DNA from: Megaleporinus macrocephalus | Lineage: Eukaryota; Chordata; Actinopteri; Characiformes; Anostomidae | NCBI GenBank assembly: GCA_021613375.1 | Contig: CM038704.1 | Location: forward strand, 4,791,655-4,855,654 | Length of the DNA: 64,000 nt | Direction of reading: 5' to 3' | Part shown: positions 34,195 through 45,011 of the stretch, in pieces | Layout: every line of letters begins with the position of its first letter | Numbering within the stretch: the first letter of the stretch is position 1 | Notes under the pieces: generated by a model | Databases searched by the model: none | Told to the model about the DNA's origin: nothing | What the model saw: only the letters and a program-made list of their open reading frames with translations | Made by a program: the position numbers and the translations under genes

Positions 34195-34840
34195 GTGGGT
34201 CAGATATTGGATCAGACATGATAATTGGATCAGACATAAGATTGGATCAGATACTATGATCGTATCAGATGTAATGATTGGATCAGACATAATGATTGGA
34301 TCAGGCATAGTGATTGGAACAGACATAAGCTTGGATCAGATACAATGATCGGATCAGACGTAATGATGGGATCAGATGTAATAATCTGATCAGGCCTAAT
34401 TATTAGATTACATATAATAATTGGATCACACATAATGATTGGATAAGACATATTGATCAGATCAGACAATAATTTGATCAGACATAATCAAATCAGACAT
34501 ATTGATCGGATCAGACATAATTGGATCAGACATTATTGGATCAGATGTAATAATCTGATCAGACATAATTATTAGATCACATATAATAATAGGATCATAT
34601 ATACTGATTGGTTCAGACATAATGACTGGATAAGACATAGTGATCAGATTAGACATAATAATTTGATCAGACATAATCTGATCAGACATATGATCGAATT
34701 AGATATAATAATCAGAGCAGACATAATGATAGGATCAGACATACTAATTGGATCAGACATACTGACTGGATAAGACATACTGATCAGATCAGACATAATG
34801 CTCAGATTAGACACAATGATTGGATCAGATTAATGATTGG
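34195..34840 (+). repeat. GATCAGACATAAT-type minisatellite, left array
   Basis: Units of about 15-21 bp are built on ATTGGATCAGACATAATG, nearly all with a GATC. Minus-strand frames (repeats of Met-Ser-Asp-Pro-Ile) are artefacts. The same family returns at 36185-37235. Confidence 0.92.
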
Positions 34841-34989
34841 AGCCCTTTAATAGCTGGGCTGTGAAATCGTTGAGTGTAATTTAGTTAGACTGAGTTGGAA
34901 CTTATATACACTTTGGAAACCTAGAACCTAGAACCTGCTGGGTGTTTCAGTGAACTTAATTAGTCTGTTTCAGAACTTGTCCAATGTAG

Positions 34990-36180
34990 TAATCTAATCT
35001 CTTCACGCACTTGATACCTCCAACTTAAGGGACTCTGAAAGAAAGTTTTACCCATAAGCCCGGTTTGCACGACACTGTGACTCCACGCCGCTCGTCCCCT
35101 CGCCCTCGGGCCCCGGTGCCGTAAATGCTTTGATTCGATCACGATTAGGAACCTCACCTGCAGGTAGGTCAGAGACGCTCCTTTCCCTTTTCCGGCGAGA
35201 CTCCTTAAACACATAGCCTCCCTCATCAGTTCCTGTCACACGGCTAACGCAAACTGGCCAGCGGTGGCAGGACGGAGAGGGGGAACCGCGGAGGCCTTGA
35301 CAGAAAGTGGCTCGGACGGAAGCGAAGGGCTCTCTAGAAGTTCCAGCAGACAGGTTAAGGATAAGAAGCTCCTCTGAACTCTTCCATCATCCTGCCTTGT
35401 TCCATCTCCCGTTATCGGCCCCATCTTCTCTTGATAACGCGGCCCCGCAATGAGAGAGCGTGATGGGAAAGGTCCCGAGCGCCTGTTTGTCAGCAGGCAC
35501 AAGCACGAGGGCTGCAAGCTAACGCTAACGCTGAGCTAAGGCAGGTACTCCTGGCGGAGGCGGGAATGTAACAGTGCGCGGCGCGAGGTTAATTATTTCG
35601 TGAAAATCGTGGAAAGCGATAGATTGCCCCCTCGTTTCCATCGACACGCCTGAGCGGCCCCGCTGATCGAATCTTAACCGCGGTTCCCCCGCCGTTATTT
35701 ACCCCCACTAATGAAGACCGCGCTTAGGCCTTTTTAGCCGCACGGGCCCCGATCTGGAGTCAGACGGAGAAGCTCGGTAACAAGCTCGGCTCTCATGTTT
35801 ACTAATGATGTTATCATGGCTATCAGGCGGGACCCCCGAATTTGCATGTATATGCACGGAAACCCGCGTCCCCGCCTCGCGTCTCGTTGACATCCGTCAC
35901 TTCTGATTACGCTACAGGTGACGGCGCCTGCGTCGGAACAGGTGGCGACTTGATGGGCTTCATCGAGTGGAATGGAAAGCGCGAGTGAGCGGCACGAACG
36001 AGGGCTTCTTAAAGTTTATTAAGTGATACGGTGCGGCCGCGGCCCCCCGGGGGAGACCCTCGCCGAACACGCCGCCGTTGTTATTCCGATCACGGCCTCG
36101 TTTCAGCGAGCTAACCTTCACATACGACTCGCAACGTATGTACCGAGTAGCGGGGACAGACCACTTTACAGCTGTGGCCA
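34990..36180. promoter_or_regulatory. CpG-rich unique island between two arrays of the same satellite
   Basis: It is strongly CpG-rich (for example GTGCGGCCGCGGCCCC near 36030, CTCCACGCCGCTCGTCCC near 35085). AT-rich motifs such as GTTAATTATTTCGTGAAAAT sit at 35588. Several minus-strand frames of 61-93 codons are unrecognised. It is a candidate promoter, CpG island or enhancer cluster. Copy 2 is near-identical with mainly transitions. Confidence 0.45.
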
Positions 36181-36184
36181 AGTC

Positions 36185-37235
36185 TGAACTGCATCAGACA
36201 TAATAGGATTAAACATAATGATAGGATTAGACATAAGATTGGATCAGACATAATGATTGGATTGGCGTAATTGGTTCAGACATAAGATTGGATCAGATGT
36301 AATGATTGGATCGGACATAATTGGTTCAGACATAAGATTGGATCAGATGTAATGATTGGATCAGACATAAGATTGGATCAGATGTAATGATTGGATCGGA
36401 CATAATTGGTTCAGACATAAGATTGGATCAGATGTAATGATTGGATCAGACATAAGATTGGATCAGATGTAATGATTGGATCAGACATTGTAATTGGATC
36501 AGACATAATGATGGTATCAGACATGATGACTGGATCAGACATAATGATTGTATCAGACCTAATCAATCAGACATAATGATCGGATCAGACATAATTGGAT
36601 CAGGCATAAGATTGGATCAGATGTAATAATTGGATCAGACATAGTAATTGGATCAGACAATAATTTGATCAGACATAATCAGATCAGACATGATGATCAG
36701 ACGTAATTGGATCAGACATTATTGGATCAGACATAATGACTGGATAAGACACAATGACTGGATAAGACATACTGATCGGATCAGACATAATGCTCGGATC
36801 AGATGCAATGATTGACTCAGATATAGTAACCGGATCAGGCATAATATTGGATAAGACATACTGATCGGAGCAGACATAATGATTCGATAAGACATAGCAA
36901 TTGAATCAGACATAATAATTTGATCAGACATAATCAGATCAGACATAATGATCAGATCAGACATAATTGGATCAGACATGATTGGATCAGATACAATGAT
37001 CAGATCAGACATAATCAGATCAGGCATACTGATTGGATCAGACATAAGATTGGATCAGATATGCTGATCGGATCAGATGCAATGATTGGCTCAGATATAG
37101 TAATCGGATCAGGCATAATGACTGGATAAGACATCCTGACCGGATCAGTCATAATGATCGGAGCAGACATAGTGATTGGATAAGACATACTGATCGGATC
37201 AGTCATAATAATTGAATCAGCCATAATAATCAGCT
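36185..37235 (+). repeat. GATCAGACATAAT-type minisatellite, right array
   Basis: This is the same unit family as 34195-34840. Near 36290-36480 a compound unit (AAGATTGGATCAGATGTAAT plus ATTGGATCGGACATAATTGG) repeats several times. Confidence 0.92.
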
Positions 37236-37342
37236 CTCTGATATTCCTTAATATTTCAGATACTCTATACTATCTTACTGTTTCATAAAAGAGTGGGCAG
37301 TTGTCAAAGCATTGTATTGCTAGTGTATGACTATGTATGAGA

Positions 37343-37460
37343 CAAATTTGATTTGATTTGATTTGATTTGATTTGATTTGATTTAATTTAATTTAATTTA
37401 ATTTAATTTAATTTAATTTAATTTGATTTGATTTGATTTGATTTGATTTGATTTGATTTG
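37343..37460 (+). repeat. (GATTT)n / (AATTT)n pentanucleotide array
   Basis: ATTTG units change to ATTTA units and back to ATTTG. The sequence before it (CTATGTATGAGACAAATTTG) looks like the 3' end of a retroposon whose tail expanded. The second copy is 10 bp (two units) longer. Confidence 0.95.
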
Positions 37461-37464
37461 ATTG

Positions 37465-38385
37465 TCATCACAACATAATTTGACCAGACGCACCCAAATC
37501 GCTAGCTTACTGTGAACATCCATTGTTTTCCGAGCTGAACTCATGTGGAAGCTACCAGGTGGGAAATTCCGAGTTCCTGTTTGTCAGGAAGGCAGCAAGT
37601 GCAACCTCGCTCTGTGGATAAAAACATAAACCAGTAAAGACTCAATAGAAGTGTGACAGAGTGGGACGGAAGGCCGTATGGAATCGGTTTAGTTTCAAAC
37701 CCTGAATTTCGCAAGAACTTGAGGGTTGGTGGAGATAACAAGACCGTTCTCCTCCAGATCCTGCAATTTCCACTTCACAGTGGGAGCCAAAGCTCCTTCA
37801 GGCGCCTCTTATTTGTGGTCGCTCGTCTTCCAGCAGGAAAAAAAGAAAGGAACATCACTTGCGGTTCTTTCACTAGCTTGGTTTTTTTTTTTTACCTCGC
37901 ATACTCTGCACTCTGTTCCACTGTGTTTAGGAATTCCCCCCCACTCCTCACTCTTGTCTGCCCCCCCTTTAGCTGGAGCTACACGGACGGGTCTCCTGAT
38001 GGGAGGGCTATGGGTGTACTCATTAGCCGGCGTGATCTGGAGATAGAAGAGAGGCACTCTGGGTCGTAGCGCTGGTGAATTATTGATACGTTCCTCCTCC
38101 GCACTCCCTCAGTGGAGAGCTGGGCGCGGATGTATGGGAGAGAGACAGAAGTGCTCTCCAGGCCTTCTATTGATGAACGCTGAGAATCTGTCTCCACCGC
38201 ACGTCAGAACCCAGATGTCTGTGTTCACACAGAATCCCTGAACACGGCTGATTTTCATATAGCTGCCCGGAGTCGCGCAGCCTCTTCCAGCACTTACCAC
38301 TGATTAATATGTGAAAGAAAAGAAAACCTTAATGTTAAACAGATTTAAAAAGAAAACTAGTATATTTACATTTCTAATAAAGACA
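37465..38385. other. Unique region, candidate conserved element
   Basis: This is high-complexity sequence with a T-run (37881-37892) and two C-runs. A 138-codon plus frame at 37653-38069 is disrupted by indels in copy 2, so no gene is called. CNE-like stretches are at 38060-38280. Confidence 0.35.
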
Positions 38386-38394
38386 GAGATTCAA

Positions 38395-39745
38395 ACTGTA
38401 GGACATTAGCAGTTACCCTGCTGGTAGGTGATTGGTTAGCATTACTACTGCTGAGTGCTGATTGGTTAGCATTACTGTTACTAAGTGCTGATCGATTAGC
38501 ATTACTGCTACTGAGTGCTGATTGGTTGATTTTACTGTTACTGAGTGCTGATTGGTTGATTTTACTGTTACTGAGTGCTGATTGGTTAGCATTACTGTTA
38601 CTGAGTATTGATTGGTTGATTTTACTGTTGTTCTGATTGGTTAGCATTACTGTTACGAAGTGCTGAATGGTTAACATTACTATTACTGAGTGCTGATAAG
38701 TTGGTGCTGCTGAGTATTGATTGGTTTCATTTTACTGTTACTGAGTGCTGATTGGTTAGCATTACTACTACTGGGCGCTGATTGGTTGACATTACTGCTA
38801 CTAAGCACTAATTGGTTGGCACTATTTCTGCTGGGGGCTAATTGGTTGGCATTACTACTACTTAGTGCTGAATGATTGGAAATATTACTGCTACTGAGTG
38901 CTGATTGGTTGCCATTACTGCTGCTGTGGGCTGATTGGTTAGCAATACTTCTACTAAGTGCTGATTGATTATAAGTATTACTGCTACTGAGTGCTGATTA
39001 ATTAGCATTACTTCTACTGAGCGCTGAATAGTTGGTGCTACTGAGTACTGATTGGTTGATTTTACTGCTACTGAGTGCGGATTGGTTTGCATTACTTCTA
39101 CTAAGCACTAATCGGTTAGCATTAACTGCTGCTGAATGCTAATTGGTTAGATTTATTACTGCTACTAAGTGCTGATTAATTACTATTACTGCTACTGAGT
39201 GCTGATTGGTTAGATTTATCACTGCTACTGAGTGCTGATTGGTTAGATTTATCACTGCTACTGAGTGCTGATTGGTTAGATTTATCACTGCTATTGAGTG
39301 CTGATTGGTTAGATTTATTACTGCTACTGAGTGCTGCATTAGTTAGCATTGCTGCTGCCAAGTGTTGCTTAGTTTGCATCACTGTTGCTGAGTGCTGATA
39401 AGTTGGTGCTACTAAGTGCTGATTGGTCAGAATTATTACTGCTCTTAAGTACTGATTGGTTGGCATTACTGCTAAAGAATACTGAATGGTTCAAATCATG
39501 ACTGCTGTCGGCTACTGATTGGTTGGCATTACTGCTACTGACTACTGATTGGTGGTTTTACTACTACTGAGAGCTGATTGCTTCGCATTACTACCACTAA
39601 GTCCAGATTGGATATCATTAGTGCTGGTGCATCCTGATTGATGGGCATTACTGCTATTGAGTGATGATTGGATAGAATCACTGCTACTGCATGCTGACTA
39701 GTTAGCATTACTGGTACCCGCATGCTGATTGGTTGACTTGCTGTG
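38395..39745 (-). repeat. 30-bp minisatellite carrying about 20 CCAAT (NF-Y) boxes
   Basis: The unit is ATTACTGCTACTGAGTGCTG followed by ATTGGTTAGC, with an exact 30-bp period in the regular part (38451, 38511, 38541, 38571). On the minus strand most units read CTAACCAATCAGC, which fits the NF-Y consensus YYRRCCAATCA. I count 20 exact TGATTGGTT and several ATTGG variants. A stray fragment of the family is at 41150-41225. Minus-strand frames are artefacts. Confidence 0.92.
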
Positions 39746-39749
39746 ATAT

Positions 39750-40402
39750 TAATTATCATGCCTATTATTCTACTATTATTGTAACTATTATTCTAAAGAG
39801 TTAAACATAGTTAAATTACGCCGTGTCTGCAGTGTTCAGTGAGCACATTGTGGTTAAATCAACAGTCTAAGCTGGTCTTATAGAGACACGGTGTCCCGTT
39901 TCTGCATGAAGAGAGAACATATGCATGCGTTTTGTAGGACTAAATTGACCCCAGCAGCTGCGTCTCCAGGAGAGCTGAACGCAAACCAGGTCATTACTTG
40001 ATCTAGATAAGACAGTGTGCTGCAGGAGCCTCTCTTTGTTTGTTTCTAAAGGTCTCTACGGAAGAGTGAGAAGGTAAATTACTGTCCTGGTGGGTACCAG
40101 ATGTTTTCCGTTTACGGTGACCAGCGATTGGTTATTTGTGACGCTCCGGCTTCAGGACGTCCAGAAGTTTCAGTAAAGTCTTTCAAAGGCAAATGACTTT
40201 CTACAGAGAGTCTCTATTATACAGGGTATAATGGAGACTCTCTCAAATTACAGTTAGTGTTTTGCTGCGAGCTTCTTGTTCGACATTACCCTACCAAAGG
40301 TGTCGGAGTTACTTCTCTAATTACAGATAAAATTAACTTTTGTGGAAAGGATGCAAATTGGAAAAAAAAAACTGCTACATTCGTTGTTGACTGTTCCTCA
40401 TT
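39750..40402. promoter_or_regulatory. Unique island, candidate conserved element
   Basis: This is high-complexity, non-repetitive sequence (for example ATCTAGATAAGACAGTGTGC near 40000). A CCAGCGATTGGTTATTTG CCAAT-type site lies near 40121. It ends with a 9-A run before the small ORF. Function is inferred. Confidence 0.3.
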
Positions 40403-40630
40403 ATGGCGGCGGAGAGCCAGAGGGTAATGGACTTTGAGAGAAGGATGCCATGTAGGTCGAATGTTGGTACGGGTATTGCGGCTCAGCTAAAAAGATCAGA
40501 ATTAACTAGAACAAGCACAAGACTGAATGAAATACTTGAGGCTCTGAATGAGGGGTGGTCGATATGGCCCTACAATAATATCACGATATTTCATGGTATT
40601 TTTGTGATAACGATACTATTGGCGATATGA
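40403..40630 (+). other. Small ORF (75 codons), start MAAESQRVMDFERRM, 3' part in a MITE
   Basis: The ATG at 40403 has G at +4. About 49 codons of high-complexity sequence (rich in Arg, Glu, Leu) precede a MITE at 40551 that supplies the rest and the stop. The same frame is intact in copy 2 at 61784-62011, but the copies are nearly identical, so conservation is uninformative. I do not recognise the protein. It may be an exon fragment or chance. Confidence 0.15.
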
Positions 40631-40730
40631 CAAAACATTGAATTAAAAAAGAATATTTGAAGAATACACTACTGCAACAAAATTCAAATCAAATTTTATT
40701 ATTGCATACGACATGATATGGCACACCCCT
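40551..40730. mobile_element. Short MITE with AGGGGTG ends, copy A
   Basis: It starts AGGGGTGGTCGATATGG and ends CATGATATGGCACACCCCT, with inverted AGGGGTG termini. ATCACGATATTTCATGGTAT and GATAACGATACTATTGGCGA inside are typical of a fish hAT-like non-autonomous family, by recollection. Confidence 0.6.
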
Positions 40731-40963
40731 AACTGAGATATTAAAAAATACAAGAATTGTCATCAGATTGTAACAGAAGTCAGTGATCCAGAATGTCACG
40801 ATACTAAATAATGCACTCCAAATACTCCATATATCCAGGACTGAAGTAAAGTGAATGATACTGGAGATAAAATCTGTCTCTAGTAGATATATAATGGGAA
40901 ATGAGAAAAGTGTGAATGTTTCTTTTTCTAAAAACAGTAAAAGTAGTACCTGGTGTGATAATT

Positions 40964-41065
40964 AGGGATGGGGTGATATGGTATGATATTTCAGGTAGAA
41001 TATCGTTCACCATATTCAGAAATGTAGGCGATATTATTGTGTATGATATGATATGACACACCCCT
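40964..41065. mobile_element. Short MITE, copy B, with AATT flanks
   Basis: It starts AGGGATGGGGTGATATGG and ends GATATGACACACCCCT, with AATT immediately on both sides (40960-40963 and 41066-41069). It belongs to the same family as copy A, 234 bp away. Confidence 0.6.
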
Positions 41066-41149
41066 AATTGGAATACTGTAGGAACTTTGGGATAGAAGCT
41101 CTAAGAATAGAGCTTTGGGTGAGATAACTGTGGGTTAGGTTGCCTTCAC

Positions 41150-41225
41150 TGGCATTACTGTTACAGGGTTCTGATAAGTTGGTGCTACGAAGTGCTGATT
41201 GATCATTACTGCTCATGAGTACTGA
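41150..41225 (-). repeat. Detached fragment of the 30-bp CCAAT minisatellite
   Basis: GGCATTACTGTTACAGG, TGATAAGTTGGTGCTACGAA and GTGCTGATTGATCATTACTG match degenerate units of 38395-39745, 1.4 kb away. Confidence 0.7.
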
Positions 41226-41309
41226 AGAATAAAGCTTTGAGTGAGAAGTCTTACAGAAATAGGGCAACACTCACTGTGACATAGGAGGGAAACTGGTTGG
41301 GAAGATTCT

Positions 41310-42200
41310 ACAATGTATAGTCAAGTCCATAGGTAATCAGACAATGAAATGAAAAAGTTTATAAGTAAATGAAGAGCAGCCTTTCAGATTCAAATCAAAA
41401 GGGTTTAACAAAAATAGTGTATTAACCAAATATTGTATTAACCATTTACAAGCTATAGCTAAACCCTTTATGTAATTAACCTTCAATTATTACCGGCCCT
41501 AACATAACAATAAGCATGCAATGATTATATATTTTATATTAAGATACAAACCCTTTGCAGTCTAGAACCCATGGGCATCACTAAATGCTGAGATTGGTTT
41601 GCCAGGCCATCTGACATTAAGGAACATTCCAATTCTTTGCCATAAGAAGCTCTTGGGTTGCTTTGGTGGTGTGTTTTGAGTCATTATCCTTCTATACTGC
41701 GACACACCTTCCTATCAGTTTTGCTGCATTTAACTGAATCTGAAATGAAACTAGAGCTTGTACACTTCAGGGTTCATCCTGCTACCTCTATCAGCTGTCA
41801 CATCATCAATAAACACCAATGACCCAGTTGCATTGGCAGCCATACATGCCCATACCATAACGGATGATAAGGAGCCCTTCCGTTCCACCTCCATACTTTA
41901 CTCGTCTATGCAGTCTGTTACAAGTTGATATTGGTTTCATCTGCCAAAGTACATTGTTTTGTTAGACGTTTTGGGTCCAGGATTCTAATAACATTTCTAC
42001 CAAAATACATGTCAGTGCACAACTTTCTAAAGAATCTGGCGCTAGGAGGCAGGCAGAGTACTGGAGTGAGGTCCTGTTGATGCTAAGCATTTGAAAGTGT
42101 TGGTGTTTAGCCACTGCGGTTGCATTAGATGGCATAGTTATAAGAATGCCCATTGGCCATAATGCATTCTGTGCCAACATGTCCATGTGGGCCCCATGTA
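41310..42200 (-). pseudogene. Decayed, 5'-truncated Tc1-like transposase, copy 1
   Basis: On the minus strand the sequence keeps recognisable Tc1 transposase pieces: ADETNINL (first catalytic Asp block, near 41930-41950), WACMAAN.TGSLVFIDDVTAD (near 41790-41855), and remains of the DND.KHT block near 41685. Stops and frameshifts break it throughout, and the N-terminal helix-turn-helix half is gone, replaced by a tandem repeat. CAAGTCCATAGGTAATCAGA near 41322 looks like the element's terminal repeat. Relative to copy 2 it lacks 21 bp at 41860/41861, just before the WACMAAN block. It cannot encode an active enzyme. Confidence 0.75.
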
Positions 42201-42229
42201 GGTTTTTTACCTGGGCTTACAGTGAACTT

Positions 42230-42997
42230 GTATGTGTTGTATACATCTTTGTGGGCCTCAAATGAGTTACAGCTCTTGCCTCAATTAGGCAGCAGTCATG
42301 GGTTCTAGCTGGGTTACAGTTGTGGGCAACAGGTTGGTTACAGCTCTGAATTATAGTTCACAAGGGCCCCACACACATAGCCCATCCTGACCCTAGTAAT
42401 GGCCCACATGGGCTAACATTCAAGGATGCCACTATGGAGTCAACGGATAAATCTTTGTGGGCCCCAAATGGGCTACAGCTCTTGGCCTCAATTAGGCAAC
42501 AGTCATGGATTCCAGCTGAGTTACAGTTCTGAGCCCCAGGTGGATTACAGCTTTGGATATTAACTCACCCAGATCCCACAAGGAACCTATCCTGACTCTG
42601 TGGCCCACATGGACTAACATACAAAGGGGCCACTATGGAGTCAACGGATAAATTGGCCCCAATTAAGCTGCAGTCATGGGTTTCAGATGGGTTACAGCTG
42701 TGGGCCCCAGATGGATTATAGCTCTGGATTATTGCTCACACAGACCCCATGAGGAGCCCATCCCCACTCTAGTAGTGGCCCACATGAGCTGACATAAAAG
42801 GGGGCCACTATGGAGTCAATGGACACATCTTGCGGCCTCAAATGGGGTACAGCTCTTGCCTCAATTAGGCAGCCGCCATGGGTTCCAGCTAGGTTACAAC
42901 TGTGGGCCCCGGGTGGACCCCACACACATCTTATCCTGACCCTAGTAGTGTCCCACATGGGCTAAAATATAACAGGGCCACTATGAAGTCGCCCCCC
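42230..42997 (+). repeat. 175-205 bp tandem repeat at the contig end
   Basis: The anchor GCCACTATGGAGTC recurs at 42428, 42629, 42804 and 42977 (last with one change), with spacings of 201, 175 and 173 bp. Other shared blocks are CTCAATTAGGCAGC and GGCCCACATGGGCTAA. The assembly stops inside this array. Confidence 0.9.
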
Positions 42998-43000
42998 AAA

Positions 43001-44000
43001 NNNNNNNNNNNNNNNNNNNNNNNNNNNNNNNNNNNNNNNNNNNNNNNNNNNNNNNNNNNNNNNNNNNNNNNNNNNNNNNNNNNNNNNNNNNNNNNNNNNN
43101 NNNNNNNNNNNNNNNNNNNNNNNNNNNNNNNNNNNNNNNNNNNNNNNNNNNNNNNNNNNNNNNNNNNNNNNNNNNNNNNNNNNNNNNNNNNNNNNNNNNN
43201 NNNNNNNNNNNNNNNNNNNNNNNNNNNNNNNNNNNNNNNNNNNNNNNNNNNNNNNNNNNNNNNNNNNNNNNNNNNNNNNNNNNNNNNNNNNNNNNNNNNN
43301 NNNNNNNNNNNNNNNNNNNNNNNNNNNNNNNNNNNNNNNNNNNNNNNNNNNNNNNNNNNNNNNNNNNNNNNNNNNNNNNNNNNNNNNNNNNNNNNNNNNN
43401 NNNNNNNNNNNNNNNNNNNNNNNNNNNNNNNNNNNNNNNNNNNNNNNNNNNNNNNNNNNNNNNNNNNNNNNNNNNNNNNNNNNNNNNNNNNNNNNNNNNN
43501 NNNNNNNNNNNNNNNNNNNNNNNNNNNNNNNNNNNNNNNNNNNNNNNNNNNNNNNNNNNNNNNNNNNNNNNNNNNNNNNNNNNNNNNNNNNNNNNNNNNN
43601 NNNNNNNNNNNNNNNNNNNNNNNNNNNNNNNNNNNNNNNNNNNNNNNNNNNNNNNNNNNNNNNNNNNNNNNNNNNNNNNNNNNNNNNNNNNNNNNNNNNN
43701 NNNNNNNNNNNNNNNNNNNNNNNNNNNNNNNNNNNNNNNNNNNNNNNNNNNNNNNNNNNNNNNNNNNNNNNNNNNNNNNNNNNNNNNNNNNNNNNNNNNN
43801 NNNNNNNNNNNNNNNNNNNNNNNNNNNNNNNNNNNNNNNNNNNNNNNNNNNNNNNNNNNNNNNNNNNNNNNNNNNNNNNNNNNNNNNNNNNNNNNNNNNN
43901 NNNNNNNNNNNNNNNNNNNNNNNNNNNNNNNNNNNNNNNNNNNNNNNNNNNNNNNNNNNNNNNNNNNNNNNNNNNNNNNNNNNNNNNNNNNNNNNNNNNN
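43001..44000. other. Assembly gap, exactly 1000 N
   Basis: The round length suggests a placeholder gap. Sequence before it ends in a tandem repeat. Sequence after it returns to the interior of the element at 22258, not to the continuation of the array. An apparent 372-codon ORF across it is meaningless. Confidence 1.
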
Positions 44001-44075
44001 ACTTTGTATTGTATGTGTGATTATTTATCTGTTCTAATCAGATCTGGTGGTGTAAATACACTTATTGATCAGATA
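44001..44075 (-). mobile_element. Truncated 454-bp-MITE fragment, copy 2 (start of contig)
   Basis: This is the counterpart of 22258-22330. The contig begins inside the element. Confidence 0.65.
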
Positions 44076-44241
44076 AAGGGTTTTTTAAACTATCAGCTTT
44101 AGTGTATTTGTCACTAATTCTCTGATAAATCTCAGAATAACTGCCGTCTGGATGAAATGTGGGTTTTTAGCCGTTCAGTAAAAGTGTTGAGATTAGATTC
44201 CATCATTTGATCAGGAGAGAAAACAAGGCTGGTGAGGAACA

Positions 44242-44242
<1 letters not shown>

Positions 44243-44273
<31 letters not shown>
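44243..44273 (+). repeat. Poly-C tract (31 C), copy 2
   Basis: Counterpart of 22500-22534; four bases shorter. Confidence 0.98.
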
Positions 44274-44274
<1 letters not shown>

Positions 44275-44275
44275 C

Positions 44276-45010
44276 CCGCCATGTCACCCTCAAAAATATA
44301 TACAGCTGGGCAAAATAAAAGCGTGCCCAGTTTACACGGGGAAGGTAAAGATGTTTGCCCAGATTAGGTCAGTGTGCTCTTTACTACTCCATGTGCCATG
44401 TAGGACTCAGTGGAATTAGTTTTATCTTGCGGGACTGGGGGGGGAGGTTGATATCATTTTTCAAACTGAGAATCGTCCCGCGCAGCAACGGTAATCCATC
44501 TTGGTCCCTGGGCAGCGCGCGTGCGCTGCTTCTTATTCCTGTAAGGATTCCTGCGCTGCAGAAGAGAGAGAGATGACTATCTGTGGAGGAGAATAAAGCA
44601 GGAGACCAATTTGCGCAATCCTGTTTGTGTCGGGGGAGAATTATAACACAGGCTACGGCGTAATATCCCCAGCTCACCAATGAGAAACAAGCTTCACGGG
44701 TGGTAGTGCAGCCGTAAAGCCCCCTCCTGAGCTGACATGATAAATTGGATGTCTTCAGGTGAAACTTTGGCGGATATTAATAAGAAAAGCCGATCCTGAG
44801 CTAAGAAAGTGGAGTCTGGACTATAAAGCACTCATATGACTGCAGGTTACTGGTTTTAACTTGGATCGTCTGAATGTTTGCTAGTTTTGACTGGCCATGA
44901 CTTAGAGATAAAAAGTTTACTTAAATTTTATTTTATTAAGTATTTATGAGTAAAGTTGAAGTATATTTCCCAAGTATACTTTATATAGTTACCATACTAA
45001 TATCATTGTA
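44276..45010. promoter_or_regulatory. Unique island, copy 2 of 22540-23270
   Basis: Near-identical, with a G/A transition at 44414 and one A fewer near 44718. Confidence 0.35.
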
Positions 45011-45011
45011 A

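Noticed and set aside
36719..37224. Met-Ser-Asp-Pro-Ile repeat proteins on the minus strand (and similar at 34117-34689, 55470-56168, 57771-58586)
   Set aside because: They are reverse translations of the GATCAGACAT satellite.
37653..38069. 138-codon plus-strand frame
   Set aside because: It is broken by indels in the near-identical second copy (59026-59307), includes a poly-T-encoded Phe run, and has no recognisable domain.
39139..39466. Asn/Gln/Ser/Ala repeat frames on the minus strand
   Set aside because: They arise from the 30-bp CCAAT minisatellite; two frames are open over the same units.
41562..42186. Functional Tc1 transposase
   Set aside because: There are multiple stops and frameshifts, the N-terminal half is absent, and the second catalytic block is damaged.
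42902..44020. 372-codon plus-strand frame
   Set aside because: It runs through 1000 undetermined bases.
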